NCBI RefSeq assembly: GCF_001636845.1
Contig: NZ_LITT01000001.1
Location: 62,001 to 126,000, forward strand
Direction: 5' to 3'
Origin: Clostridium ljungdahlii
GTDB taxonomy: Bacteria; Bacillota; Clostridia; Clostridiales; Clostridiaceae
DNA: 64,000 nt
Shown in pieces: positions 18,439 through 26,855 of this stretch (position 1 is the stretch's first letter; each line of letters opens with the position of its first letter). The position numbers and the translations under genes were made by a program. A model generated the notes under the pieces. That model was not told the DNA's origin, did not search any database, and worked only from the letters and a program-made list of their open reading frames with translations.

Positions 18439-18490
18439 AAAGGTGATTGATAAAGTAAAAATGTGTAGATTACTTTTATTCAATCACTTT
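18439..18490 (+). terminator. Terminator after the osmC-like gene
   Basis: A long interrupted stem (18439-18458 with 18470-18490) followed by a T run. Confidence 0.8.
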
Positions 18491-18610
18491 TTTTATGCCA
18501 TTTTTTATTATGGTAATTAGAGCATCTACAAAATTACTCTTGAATATTATTAGGTTAATGTGGATTTTGTGAACAATGTTCGGCTTACCACTGCAGTATT
18601 AACTATAGTT

Positions 18611-18857
18611 TCAGTTGGAATCTTTCGAATTACCCCATTTAACAGGAATGCCTTTCTTTACATACAGTACACTAGGTGTATACCCATTTCCATCTGCAGT
18701 CATATTTACTACCTGAACTTCCATCCTTTAAAATAGCTTTAGTGCTATTTGCCGCAGAAGCAGCAAGGGATTGGTTAGTGCCAGGTAAAAGAGAAGCTAT
18801 AGACGAAACAACATTTATTCCAGCTAAAGATAGTCCTCTATTACCCATAGTTAACAA
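18611..18857 (-). pseudogene. 3' remnant of a SafE-cupredoxin gene
   Basis: One frame reads MGNRGLSLAGINVVSS, like the last membrane helix of TauE/SafE proteins. It continues to ILKDG, where a one-base frameshift moves the reading to VQVVNMTADGNGYTPSVLYV and KKGIPVKW, the start of a cupredoxin domain, then a stop at 18611. It is clearly broken and truncated. The matching 5' end of the same kind of gene (HMA domain plus SafE start) lies at 21194-21433 on the same strand, so both look like halves of one lost copper-handling gene separated by the genes at 18.95-21.2 kb. Confidence 0.68.
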
Positions 18858-18878
18858 ATATATTTTACAAAAAAGATT

Positions 18879-18896
18879 TCTCCATATTTTCTACAC
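18879..18896 (+). promoter_or_regulatory. Island operator upstream of the 123-residue secreted protein
   Basis: Plus strand: TCTCCAT-ATTT-TCTACAC, then TATAAT exactly 10 bp downstream (18907-18912). Confidence 0.83.
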
Positions 18897-18952
18897 AATT
18901 AAAATCTATAATAAAAACATAGAGAAGAGAAAATAAAAAGGGGTAGATTCTT

Positions 18953-19324
18953 ATGAAAAAGAGATTAATTGTTTTGATGACAACAGCAATATTAGTTATA
19001 GGAGGAATTTCAGTAGCTTATGCACAGGCAAAAGGCTATGTAAATTCAAATAAAATGAATGATAATGTAAGCTACCGAAATACAAGCAATTTTAATAACA
19101 TGGTAAAGATTATGAAAGAAAATGGCTTTAGCGGTGCAGCAGAAGCAATGGAAGATAAGGATTTTGATTCTATGAATAAATTTATGAGTAACTTAACAGA
19201 TAAAGACTATAAGAAGATGATGGATATAATGAAGAACAATGGATATGCTCCAATGACAAATATGATGGAATCTGTTAGTAGACAAGACATGGTAAATGTT
19301 CACAATTCTATGATGGGAAGGTAA
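18953..19324 (+). CDS. Secreted Met-rich repeat protein of unknown function
   Basis: 123 residues with a signal peptide (cleavage near AYAQA, residue 24). The mature part holds two related helical repeats of about 30-40 residues: NMVKIMKENGFSGAAEAMED and KKMMDIMKNNGYAPMTNMME, each followed by a shorter Met-containing helix. Methionine is strikingly frequent (about a dozen in 100 residues), as in periplasmic copper-binding proteins. I do not recognise a named family. It has its own island operator and terminator, so it is a single-gene unit of the regulon. Confidence 0.7.
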   Translation: MKKRLIVLMTTAILVIGGISVAYAQAKGYVNSNKMNDNVSYRNTSNFNNMVKIMKENGFSGAAEAMEDKDFDSMNKFMSNLTDKDYKKMMDIMKNNGYAPMTNMMESVSRQDMVNVHNSMMGR

Positions 19325-19334
19325 TGAATGTAAT

Positions 19335-19375
19335 AAAAGATGAAATTTAGCTATAGATACTAAGTTTCATCTTTT
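19335..19375 (+). terminator. Terminator after the 123-residue gene
   Basis: A 15-base stem (19335-19349 with 19361-19375) with one G-U, followed by T-rich sequence. Confidence 0.8.
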
Positions 19376-19397
19376 ACTATATATAATAATTATTTTA

Positions 19398-19415
19398 TCT
19401 TTATAAAATTTACAT
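19398..19415 (+). promoter_or_regulatory. Island operator upstream of the chemoreceptor
   Basis: Plus strand: TCTTTAT-AAAA-TTTACAT, then TATAAC at 19425-19430 (9 bp on). Confidence 0.78.
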
Positions 19416-19491
19416 AGTGGTTTATATAACATAAGTATACAATTGCTAAAAATCAGAAAAAATTTATCTTAAGTAATTGGGGGGAGTACAG

Positions 19492-21204
19492 ATGAAAATA
19501 TTCAAAAACTTAAAAATTGCACAAAAACTTATAAGCTGTTTTTTATTAATATCACTTCTCATGACAGCAGTGGGTACTATAGGAATAGTACAAATAAAAA
19601 AGATAAATACAAATTCAACTTCAATGTATGAAGATAACTTACTACATATCAGAAAAGTAGGGGCTTTGAAAGAAAATTTTTTGCAGATACATTCAGATTT
19701 AGTATCTCTTTTAACTACAAAAGATTCATCTAAGAAGAAGCAAATAATAGATGAGGTAAATAAACTAACAGAAGAGGATATGGCTATATCAAAAGAATTT
19801 AAAGATACTAATGCAACAGGAATGGAAAAGGACTTATTAGATAAGTTTAATAAAAATCATAATGATTACATGATGGCACGTGAAAATTATATGAAATTAA
19901 TAGATTCAAATAAATATGCTGAAGCTCAGATGGCTTTTGATATGGTATTGCAAGCAAGACAGAAGACCTTTGATGGTATCAATGAACTTATAAATCTAAA
20001 TTTAAAAGAAGCACAGGAGGCTGACAAAACTAATAATTCAACATATAAGACAGCCTTTAATATCATGATTTCCATTGTAATACTTGGCTTTATAATTGCA
20101 ATACTTCTTGGAATATTAATATCAACATCTTTATCAAAAGAAATAAATAAGGTTCTTATATTTGCAGATGCTCTGGGAAGTGGCGATTTAACTAAAAGAA
20201 TTGATATTTATGCAAAGGATGAAATTGGTAAGCTTTCTGAAGCTTTAAATAAAGCGGTTGAAAATACTCGTAGCTTAATATCTACAATAATTTCAAGTTC
20301 TATTGACATGACTAGTTCTAGTGAAGAGATTTCTGGAACTATAGAAAAAATTTCTGCAAAAATGACTAATATTAATGCAGCAACTAAAGAAATATCGGCT
20401 GGAACAGAGAACTTAAGCGCAACTTCAGAGGAAGTAAATGCTTCAATCCAAGAGATAACATCAAATACCACTGAACTTTCAAATAAAGCTAAAGATGGTG
20501 ATAGAGCATCAGATGAGGTACAGGCTCGTGCAACTGAAATAAAGAATAAAGGACTAAAGGCTATTGATATCTCTCAAAAAATATATAAAGAAAAGCAAAT
20601 TAATATAGTTAAGGCTATAAAAGATGGAAAAGTTGTTGAGGAAATCAAGGTTATGGCAGATTCTATAGCAAATATAGCTTCTCAAACTAATCTTTTAGCG
20701 CTTAATGCTGCCATTGAATCGGCAAGAGCAGGGGAAATGGGGAGAGGATTTGCAGTGGTTGCAGATGAAATACGTCAGCTTGCAGAGCAGTCAACGAGCA
20801 ATGTTTCAAGCATTCAAAATGTTATAACACAGGTAAATGAAGCTTTTAATAATTTATCTAACAATACACAAGATATACTAGCTTTTATTGACAATAATGT
20901 AAATCCTGATTATGAACTGTTTTTAGAAACTGCAGAAAAATATGAAGAAGATGCTGTTTTCATAAAGGTTATGTCAGAAGAAATAGCAAATGGCACAACA
21001 CAAATATTAAGCTCCATAGAACAAACTAGCACAGCTATTGAGAATGTGTCAAGAACAGCTGAGCAATCTGCGTCAAGTTCAGACGGCATATTAAATAGCA
21101 TCGATGAAACAAGTTATGCGATTGAAGAAGTAGCTAAATCAGCTCAAAGACAATCGAAATTAGCTGAGGAGTTAAATGGTTTAGTACAGAAGTTTAAGAT
21201 ATAA
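19492..21204 (+). CDS. Methyl-accepting chemotaxis protein
   Basis: 570 residues: membrane segment (about 13-33), a four-helix-bundle sensor domain of about 150 residues, second membrane segment (about 190-212), HAMP, and a long signalling coiled coil whose tip reads [21 protein letters not shown] chose ATG 19492 because GGGGGGAG sits just before it. It carries an island operator, so the receptor is made together with the redox cargo, suggesting the cell steers toward or away from a condition tied to that metabolism. No chemotaxis kinase genes are nearby. Confidence 0.9.
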   Translation: MKIFKNLKIAQKLISCFLLISLLMTAVGTIGIVQIKKINTNSTSMYEDNLLHIRKVGALKENFLQIHSDLVSLLTTKDSSKKKQIIDEVNKLTEEDMAISKEFKDTNATGMEKDLLDKFNKNHNDYMMARENYMKLIDSNKYAEAQMAFDMVLQARQKTFDGINELINLNLKEAQEADKTNNSTYKTAFNIMISIVILGFIIAILLGILISTSLSKEINKVLIFADALGSGDLTKRIDIYAKDEIGKLSEALNKAVENTRSLISTIISSSIDMTSSSEEISGTIEKISAKMTNINAATKEISAGTENLSATSEEVNASIQEITSNTTELSNKAKDGDRASDEVQARATEIKNKGLKAIDISQKIYKEKQINIVKAIKDGKVVEEIKVMADSIANIASQTNLLALNAAIESARAGEMGRGFAVVADEIRQLAEQSTSNVSSIQNVITQVNEAFNNLSNNTQDILAFIDNNVNPDYELFLETAEKYEEDAVFIKVMSEEIANGTTQILSSIEQTSTAIENVSRTAEQSASSSDGILNSIDETSYAIEEVAKSAQRQSKLAEELNGLVQKFKI

Positions 21205-21433
21205 GTTTTAAATATTTTACACAGTGTATAGAGGTGAGCACTCCAACTGCAAAAAGTACAAAATAGGTTGCTCCTTTAAGCATATTATTCATATCGAAAC
21301 CACCAGTAGAATTACCTATAAGAATAATGGAAACTGCTACCATTACTAACTTTTTTAATGTTCTTTCCATAGTTTTTTCACAAGATGTACAAGTCATATT
21401 ATATACTTTTAGTCTTATATTTTTTATACTCAT
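21194..21433 (-). pseudogene. 5' remnant of an HMA-SafE copper-handling gene
   Basis: The 79-residue frame starts with an HMA metal-binding motif (KVYNMTCTSCEKTMERTLKKL), then jumps without the rest of the HMA fold to a membrane helix and FAVGVLTSIHC, the beginning of a TauE/SafE domain, and ends. It has an internal deletion and a lost 3' part. An intact-looking island operator remains at 21541-21558. See the 3' remnant at 18611-18857. Confidence 0.68.
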
Positions 21434-21540
21434 AAATTCACCTCATCAGTATATTATTTATTTTTATTATATAAGCTGAGTACATTGGTATAGTCCTCAC
21501 ATTATAAATACATTTAATAGCTATAATATACAGAATAGTT

Positions 21541-21558
21541 GTGTAGAAGTTATAAAGA
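21541..21558 (-). promoter_or_regulatory. Island operator upstream of the HMA-SafE remnant
   Basis: Minus strand: TCTTTAT-AACT-TCTACAC, then TATATT exactly 10 bp on (21530-21525). Confidence 0.8.
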
Positions 21559-21619
21559 TTTATATAAAAAATATTTGCATAGCCAAACTTGTTTTAAATA
21601 AATTTTTTAAATTATTTAA

Positions 21620-21637
21620 TCTTCATTTTTTCTTCAT
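21620..21637 (+). promoter_or_regulatory. Island operator and promoter of fixABCX
   Basis: Plus strand: two perfect TCTTCAT copies 11 bp apart, then TATAAT exactly 10 bp downstream (21648-21653). It is the best-matching copy in the window. Confidence 0.92.
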
Positions 21638-21722
21638 ATGAGACTTATATAATAGAGCACAAATAATGAAAAATGATTGTAAATAATAATTTAAAATAAA
21701 AATTGAAGGAGTTGTTGTTTAG

Positions 21723-22532
21723 TTGCATACTTTAGTTTGTGTGAAACAAGTACCGGATACTACAGAAATTAAAATGGATCCAAAAACAAATACTTTAGAT
21801 AGATCAAGCGCACCTACAATTATTAATCCTTATGATGCACATGCAGTAGAAGAAGCTCTGAAAATTAAAAATAAGTTTGGAGGTAAGGTTTCTATTATAT
21901 CAATGGGGCCACCACAAGCAGAGGAAGTTATTAAAAAGTGTATTGAAATGGGAGCTGATGAAGGGTATCTTCTTTCAGATAGAGCCTTTGCTGGTTCTGA
22001 TACTCTAGCTACAAGTTATATACTTTCAACGGGAATAAAAAAAATAATGGAGAAAGAGGCTATTGATTTAGTGTTTTGTGGAAAGCAAGCTATAGATGGA
22101 GATACAGCTCAGGTTGGACCAGGTATTGCATCAAGACTTGAAATACCTCAGTTAACCTATGTGGAAAAAATAAAGTTTTTAAATTTAAAAAATAATACTG
22201 TGATAATACACAGAAAAATTGATAATGGCTACGAAGTTGTTGAATCAAAACTTCCATGCTTAATCACAGTAGAAAAAGATATAAATGATTTAAGTTTTTC
22301 TCCACTATCAAATATTATTAGAGCAGCACGTTATAAAGCAACAGTTTGGGGAATTAATGATTTTGAAGCAGATATGAGTCAATTAGGGCTTAAAGGATCT
22401 CCAACTTCAGTTCGACGTATATTTCCACCACCTCAAAGGTCCGGTGGGGAGTTACTAAAGGGCAACATTGATGAGGTGGTAAAACAACTTACAGATAGCT
22501 TGAAAGGAGGAATAGTTAGATGGCAGTTATAA
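21723..22532 (+). CDS. fixA: FixA / electron-transfer flavoprotein beta subunit
   Basis: 269 residues; begins HTLVCVKQVPDTTEIKMD, with the ETF-beta signature region CGKQAIDGDTAQVGPGIA and a C-terminal motif RSGGELL. It starts at TTG 21723 with GAAGGAG 10 bp upstream; no better start exists. With FixB it forms the flavin heterodimer. In FixABCX complexes NADH oxidation at the bifurcating FAD sends one electron to ferredoxin and one to quinone through FixC. First gene of a tightly packed four-gene operon, with fixB overlapping by 13 bases. Confidence 0.92.
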   Translation: MHTLVCVKQVPDTTEIKMDPKTNTLDRSSAPTIINPYDAHAVEEALKIKNKFGGKVSIISMGPPQAEEVIKKCIEMGADEGYLLSDRAFAGSDTLATSYILSTGIKKIMEKEAIDLVFCGKQAIDGDTAQVGPGIASRLEIPQLTYVEKIKFLNLKNNTVIIHRKIDNGYEVVESKLPCLITVEKDINDLSFSPLSNIIRAARYKATVWGINDFEADMSQLGLKGSPTSVRRIFPPPQRSGGELLKGNIDEVVKQLTDSLKGGIVRWQL

Positions 22533-23809
22533 TTACAGATTCTTGTATTGGATGTGAATCCTGTATCCCAATTTGCCCCTTCGATGCATTGGGGATTAAT
22601 GGAGAAGGTAAATTAGTAGCTAGTAAAGAAAAGTGTACTGAATGTGGAAAGTGTGTAGCGGTGTGTCCAGTTTCTGCATTAAATATTTCAGGTGGCAAAA
22701 AGAAAGCCAATGATATCTTGAAGAATGAGACTAAGGAAGGTAGTAAAGCTTCAAAGTCAGAAAAACCTACTGGAGATGTATGGGTCTTTGCAGAACAATT
22801 GGAAGGTAAGCTATCCTCTGTTACTCTTGAACTTATTGGTGCTGCAAGAAAGCTCGCTTCAAAATTAGAGGTAAAGGTATGTGCAGTTTTATTAGGTGAT
22901 AAAGTTGAATCTATAATACCTGAGCTTTTTGCATATGGTGCAGATACCATATATGTTATAGATGATGAAGTATTTCATTTCTATAGAGCAGAGACTTATA
23001 GCAAAGCTTTCTGCTATTTAATAAATAAGTATAGGTCAGAAATATTGTTAATGGGAGCAACAACTACAGGGAGAGATCTAGCTGGTGCCGTTGCAACTGC
23101 AATGAAAACCGGGCTTACAGCAGACTGTACCGGACTAGATATTGACTTAGAAAAAAGAGTACTACTTGCCAGTCGCCCAGCCTTCGGAGGAAATATAATG
23201 GCCACTATAGTATGTGAAAGACATCGTCCTCAAATGGCTACTGTGCGCCCAAGAGTTATGCCAATGCCAGAACCTGAGGTAAATAAAACAGGCGCTATAA
23301 TTAGAGAGAATTTTGAAATTGAAGAAAAATCCCTTAGAACTTGGGTGCTTGAAGTTATTAAGGAACAGTCAGAAAATGCGAAGCTTGAAGATGCTAAAAT
23401 TATAGTTTGTGGTGGACGCGGTGTGCAGAATCAAGAAGGATTTAAGCTGCTTCAGGAATTAGCAAAAGTAATTGGTGGGGTAGTAGCTGGTAGTCGTGGT
23501 GCTGTGGAGAAAGGTTTAGTGGATCATAAACGTCAAGTTGGGCAGACCGGTCAAACCGTGTCTCCAAAGCTATATTTTGCTATAGGAATTTCTGGTGCAA
23601 TACAGCATACTGTTGGAATACAGGGAGCTGAAACAATAGTTTGTATAAATACAGATTCTGAATGTGAAATGATGAAGTTGGCTACTTATGGAATTCAAGG
23701 AGATGTTTTTGAAGTATTACCTAAATTAATTAGTAGTTTTAAAGAAGAACTTACAGAAGTTTCAAAGATAAACAATAAAGGTTTGTGTAAGATTGCGAAG
23801 GAGGTTTAA
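22520..23809 (+). CDS. fixB: FixB / electron-transfer flavoprotein alpha subunit with ferredoxin domain
   Basis: 429 residues. An N-terminal two-cluster ferredoxin domain (CIGCESCIPICPFDAL and CTECGKCVAVCPVSAL, residues about 9-55), which ordinary ETF-alpha lacks, is followed by a linker and the ETF-alpha body with the FAD motif GSRGAVEKGLVDHKRQVGQT, KLYFAIGISGAIQH and INTDSE. The extra clusters are common in clostridial bifurcating ETFs and would pass low-potential electrons. ATG 22520 has AAAGGAGG before it. Confidence 0.92.
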   Translation: MAVIITDSCIGCESCIPICPFDALGINGEGKLVASKEKCTECGKCVAVCPVSALNISGGKKKANDILKNETKEGSKASKSEKPTGDVWVFAEQLEGKLSSVTLELIGAARKLASKLEVKVCAVLLGDKVESIIPELFAYGADTIYVIDDEVFHFYRAETYSKAFCYLINKYRSEILLMGATTTGRDLAGAVATAMKTGLTADCTGLDIDLEKRVLLASRPAFGGNIMATIVCERHRPQMATVRPRVMPMPEPEVNKTGAIIRENFEIEEKSLRTWVLEVIKEQSENAKLEDAKIIVCGGRGVQNQEGFKLLQELAKVIGGVVAGSRGAVEKGLVDHKRQVGQTGQTVSPKLYFAIGISGAIQHTVGIQGAETIVCINTDSECEMMKLATYGIQGDVFEVLPKLISSFKEELTEVSKINNKGLCKIAKEV

Positions 23810-23812
23810 AGA

Positions 23813-25108
23813 GTGACTGAAAAATTTGATGTTATTGTTGTAGGGGCTGGGGTTTCCGGGCTTGCAGCAGCATATGTAATGGCAAAAGAAGGTCTTAAAG
23901 TTATTGTAATTGAAAAAGGTAAATACCCTGGCTCAAAAAATGTTATGGGTGGTGTATTATATCGCCACATGATGGACGAGATTATACCAGAGTTTTGGAA
24001 GGAAGCACCTCTTGAGCGTCCTATTGTTGAGCAAAATTTTTGGCTATTAGGCAAAGAATCTGCAGCAAAAACAGGTTACAGGGGGATAGAATGGTCAAAG
24101 CCTCCTTATAATAATTTCACAGTCTTTAGAGGCAAGTTTGATCAGTGGTTTTCAAAAAAATGCGTGGAAGCTGGGGCATTAATTGTCAACGAGACTGTTG
24201 TAAAAGAATGCATTGTAGAAAACAATAAGGTTGTTGGAGTTAGAACAGATAGACCCGATGGAGACCTTTATGCTGATGTAGTTGTTCTTGCAGATGGTGT
24301 TAATTCATTACTAGCCAAAAGCCTAGGCTTCCATAAAGAATGGCGTAAGGATCAGGTAGCTCTTGCAGCTATGGAGGAATTAAAACTGCCTTCAGATAAA
24401 ATTGAAGATAGATTTAACTTGGACAAAGGTATGGGAGCAACCATAGAAATGTTTGGTGATGGAACATTGGGAATGGTGGGTACAGCCTTTATCTATACGA
24501 ACAAGGAACATATATCTATTGGATGTGGAGCTTTGCTTTCACAGATGAGTGAGAGAAATGTTAAGCCTTATGAGTTATTAGAATATATCAAGCAGCATCC
24601 TGTTATTAAACCTTTAATTGCAGGAGGTGAAGCAAGTGAATATTATGCACACTTAATTCCAGAAGGAGGGTATAATAGTATACCTAAATTAGTAGGGGAT
24701 GGAGTACTTGTAATTGGGGATGCAGCACAGCTTGTTAATGGTATTCATAGAGAAGGATCAAATCTAGGAATGACCTCTGGACGTTTTGCTGCTGAGACTA
24801 TTATACAGGCTAAGAAACTAGGCAAATTCAATGAACAAGCACTTTCACATTATCAGGAGCTGCTTAAAGAAAGTTATGTTATGAAAGATCTAAAAAAATA
24901 TAAGAATGCATCTACAACTATGGAAGAAAATCCGAAGTTCTTTAATCATTATATACCAGCAGCTAACAAGGTAATGAGTGAAATGTTTACTGTAGATGGA
25001 GTATCAAAGAGAGACAAGCAAAAGTTAGCTATTAAACATATGGCTGGTGGAAAATCTATATTAAGTATGGGTATGGATGGATTTAAAATATGGAGGGCGA
25101 TGAAATAA
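23813..25108 (+). CDS. fixC: FixC / ETF:quinone oxidoreductase-like flavoprotein
   Basis: 431 residues: N-terminal FAD Rossmann motif VVGAGVSGLAAAYVMAKEG, KYPGSKNVMGGVLY, then LVIGDAAQLVNGIHREGSNL (second FAD contact) and a membrane-associating C-terminal half typical of FixC/ETF-QO. It takes electrons from FixAB and reduces quinone. It starts at GTG 23813 with GAAGGAGG upstream. The need for a quinone acceptor fits the menaquinone genes in the same island. Confidence 0.9.
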   Translation: MTEKFDVIVVGAGVSGLAAAYVMAKEGLKVIVIEKGKYPGSKNVMGGVLYRHMMDEIIPEFWKEAPLERPIVEQNFWLLGKESAAKTGYRGIEWSKPPYNNFTVFRGKFDQWFSKKCVEAGALIVNETVVKECIVENNKVVGVRTDRPDGDLYADVVVLADGVNSLLAKSLGFHKEWRKDQVALAAMEELKLPSDKIEDRFNLDKGMGATIEMFGDGTLGMVGTAFIYTNKEHISIGCGALLSQMSERNVKPYELLEYIKQHPVIKPLIAGGEASEYYAHLIPEGGYNSIPKLVGDGVLVIGDAAQLVNGIHREGSNLGMTSGRFAAETIIQAKKLGKFNEQALSHYQELLKESYVMKDLKKYKNASTTMEENPKFFNHYIPAANKVMSEMFTVDGVSKRDKQKLAIKHMAGGKSILSMGMDGFKIWRAMK

Positions 25109-25401
25109 TGGAAGATACAAAATTAAAAGTAAATATTGATGATAAGCTGTATTTAAATACTTATAATGTAGACACTCTTTCCCACTTAGCTATAAAGGAT
25201 CAGAAGATATGTGAGACATGTGAGGAAAAGACCTGTACTTTCATTTGCCCTGCTCGTGTTTATGAATGTAAGAATGGACATGTTACTGTTGGTTATGAAG
25301 GTTGTCTTGAATGTGGGGCATGTCGTATAGCTTGTTCTCATGATAATATTGATTGGAACTTCCCAAGGGGAGGATTTGGTATACAGTTTCGAATGGCATA
25401 G
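25108..25401 (+). CDS. fixX: FixX ferredoxin-like protein
   Basis: 97 residues with the FixX cysteine pattern CETCEEKTCTFICPARVY and CLECGACRIACSHDNIDW, ending PRGGFGIQFRMA. FixX partners FixC as its iron-sulphur subunit. I chose ATG 25108, which overlaps the fixC stop (TAATG) and has GGAGGG before it; an in-frame ATG at 25090 inside fixC is less likely. Last gene of the operon, followed by a terminator. Confidence 0.92.
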   Translation: MEDTKLKVNIDDKLYLNTYNVDTLSHLAIKDQKICETCEEKTCTFICPARVYECKNGHVTVGYEGCLECGACRIACSHDNIDWNFPRGGFGIQFRMA

Positions 25402-25414
25402 TATATTGAATTAT

Positions 25415-25451
25415 AAAAGGTTTTGGCAAATTTTATTTGCTGAGACCTTTT
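25415..25451 (+). terminator. Terminator of fixABCX
   Basis: Arms 25415-25431 and 25435-25451 pair over 13 of 17 positions with a central 4-base mismatch, followed by TAGTATTAC. Confidence 0.65.
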
Positions 25452-25466
25452 AGTATTACATTTGTA

Positions 25467-25484
25467 TCTATATAAAATCTTTAT
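25467..25484 (+). promoter_or_regulatory. Island operator upstream of the DUF2892 remnant
   Basis: Plus strand: TCTATAT-AAAA-TCTTTAT, then TATTAT at 25494-25499 (9 bp on). The site survives although the gene it served is broken. The rest of 25402-25694 is AT-rich with no gene. Confidence 0.75.
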
Positions 25485-25694
25485 AGGGTACTTTATTATA
25501 CATTTTACCAAGATTAGCTATAAGGAAATTTGGGAAAATAGAAATAATGTGGAAAATGGTTAAAGTAAGTACCTAAAGTATTTTCGATATATTAATTACT
25601 GCCTATATTTTTTGTATATAATTTGTCAAGTAAATATATTTATGGAATAAAAAATCATTTAGCACAAATAATATGAAAGAAAGGGTGATAAGTT

Positions 25695-25847
25695 ATGATA
25701 ATATCTTCTAAAAGAAATCTAGGAAATGCTGATAGAATAGTAAGAATAATATTAGGTTCATTGCTTTTAGTAGAAGGAGTAATTGGTTACTGAATTATTT
25801 TAGATATGATAGGTTGGTCAACCTATAAACCTGAAAATAAAGGTTAA
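25695..25847 (+). pseudogene. DUF2892 (YgaP-like) membrane protein remnant
   Basis: The frame opens with NLGNADRIVRIILGSLLLVE, the usual start of small DUF2892 membrane proteins, hits TGA at 25791, then reads IILDMIGWSTYKPENKG and stops; the middle is deleted. These proteins are often linked to sulphur/rhodanese or SafE-type genes. Confidence 0.65.
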
Positions 25848-26157
25848 ATACTTATCGTTTTTTGATTAACTATTTTATGGATGCTTAATAAAAAATATTA
25901 GAAATAGGGTGACTCTTTTATTGAGCAATTTTTGTTATCTAAGCATTACCTTTAATATATCTGTTAGTGTATAATTATAAATACTGATAAATTTAAATTC
26001 AAAAGTAATATGTCATTATTTTACAACCATTTACTTTTATTTGTACTTATTTATTAAAATTATGTGCTATTTAAATATTAATACATAATACAAACACTAT
26101 GTGTATCTAGTTCAAATTTATAATACATACACATTTTTTTATATTGTTTACTAACTT

Positions 26158-26190
26158 AACTAGAGTAAAAATACTCTAGTTTTATTTTAT
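26158..26190 (+). terminator. Terminator-like hairpin
   Basis: 10-bp perfect stem (26158-26167 with 26172-26181), 4-base loop, T-rich tail. It is preceded by ATATTGTTTACTAACT, a string also found beside a hairpin at about 37.1 kb. The flanks 25848-26248 hold no intact gene. Confidence 0.7.
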
Positions 26191-26248
26191 TTGAAAGTAC
26201 CATAAACGAATGTTTATGGTGCAATCAATTTAGACTAGAGATCATTAT

Positions 26249-26342
26249 GTGTTAATTGCATATGGAAGAGTAAAGTACTGAAGACCAAAATTTGGCTAGA
26301 CAAATAGATGCTCTTATTGCTGACGGTGTTGAATTAATTTAA
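26249..26342 (+). pseudogene. Serine recombinase (resolvase) N-terminal remnant
   Basis: From GTG 26249 the reading is LIAYGRV; removing one extra A at 26272-26274 continues it as STEDQNLARQIDALIADGVE and then a stop. GRVSTEDQNLARQ is the catalytic-serine motif of resolvase/invertase enzymes. Only about 30 codons remain. Confidence 0.68.
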
Positions 26343-26506
26343 TAATTTAAAGTTTTCATTAAGGCTTTTTTCATATATGAATAATTACAATTATATTAAA
26401 CATAAGTTCCCACAAAATAAAATCTCCTTGTAAATTACACATTGTGTGCAAAAAGCGTGATGACTTTTCCTTAAATAAAATTGGTGAAAGTTTGTAACGA
26501 AAACAC

Positions 26507-26740
26507 ATGAGTAAAATAAAGCAACTACTCACCAACCTCTGCCCAGATGGTGTTGACTTCGTACCGATCTGTAGTGTTGCAAAGATTTCAAATGGCCGAG
26601 ATTATAAGGCTTTACCCGATGGCGATTGTCCTGTATACGGTTCGGGTGGAATAATAAGCTACGACAATCAACTAAACCTCCAATTGGTGCTTCTATTTTA
26701 CACATATCAGAGGTTTACACAAAGGGCTGAAGGTCTCTAA
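26507..26740 (+). pseudogene. Type I restriction specificity subunit (HsdS) N-terminal remnant
   Basis: The first 60 residues (LTNLCPDGVDFVPICSVAKI, then ISNGRDYKALPDGDCPVYGS and GGIISYDNQ) match the start of an HsdS target-recognition domain. After YDNQ the reading loses similarity and stops. No hsdM or hsdR is nearby, so this is a fragment of a lost defence locus within the island. Confidence 0.72.
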
Positions 26741-26814
26741 TTTCACTGTTTACATAAGATACTAATGGCTTTAATAGACTTTTAATTCTAGCCTTGGTAA
26801 TTCACATTATCCAT

Positions 26815-26855
26815 ATAATATATCAGTTCAACAGAATTTTGAACTGATATATTAT
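26815..26855. terminator. Perfect inverted repeat near the L end
   Basis: 17-bp perfect stem (26815-26831 with 26839-26855), 7-base loop, no flanking gene. The stretch 26741-27211 otherwise shows nothing I can name. Confidence 0.6.

Noticed and set aside
8129-25401. Island as a nitrogenase-linked fix cluster or cytochrome oxidase assembly cluster
   Set aside because: No nif genes, no ccoNOP-like oxidase and no P-type copper ATPase are present; only the fix-like electron-transfer genes and a FixH-like protein are seen.
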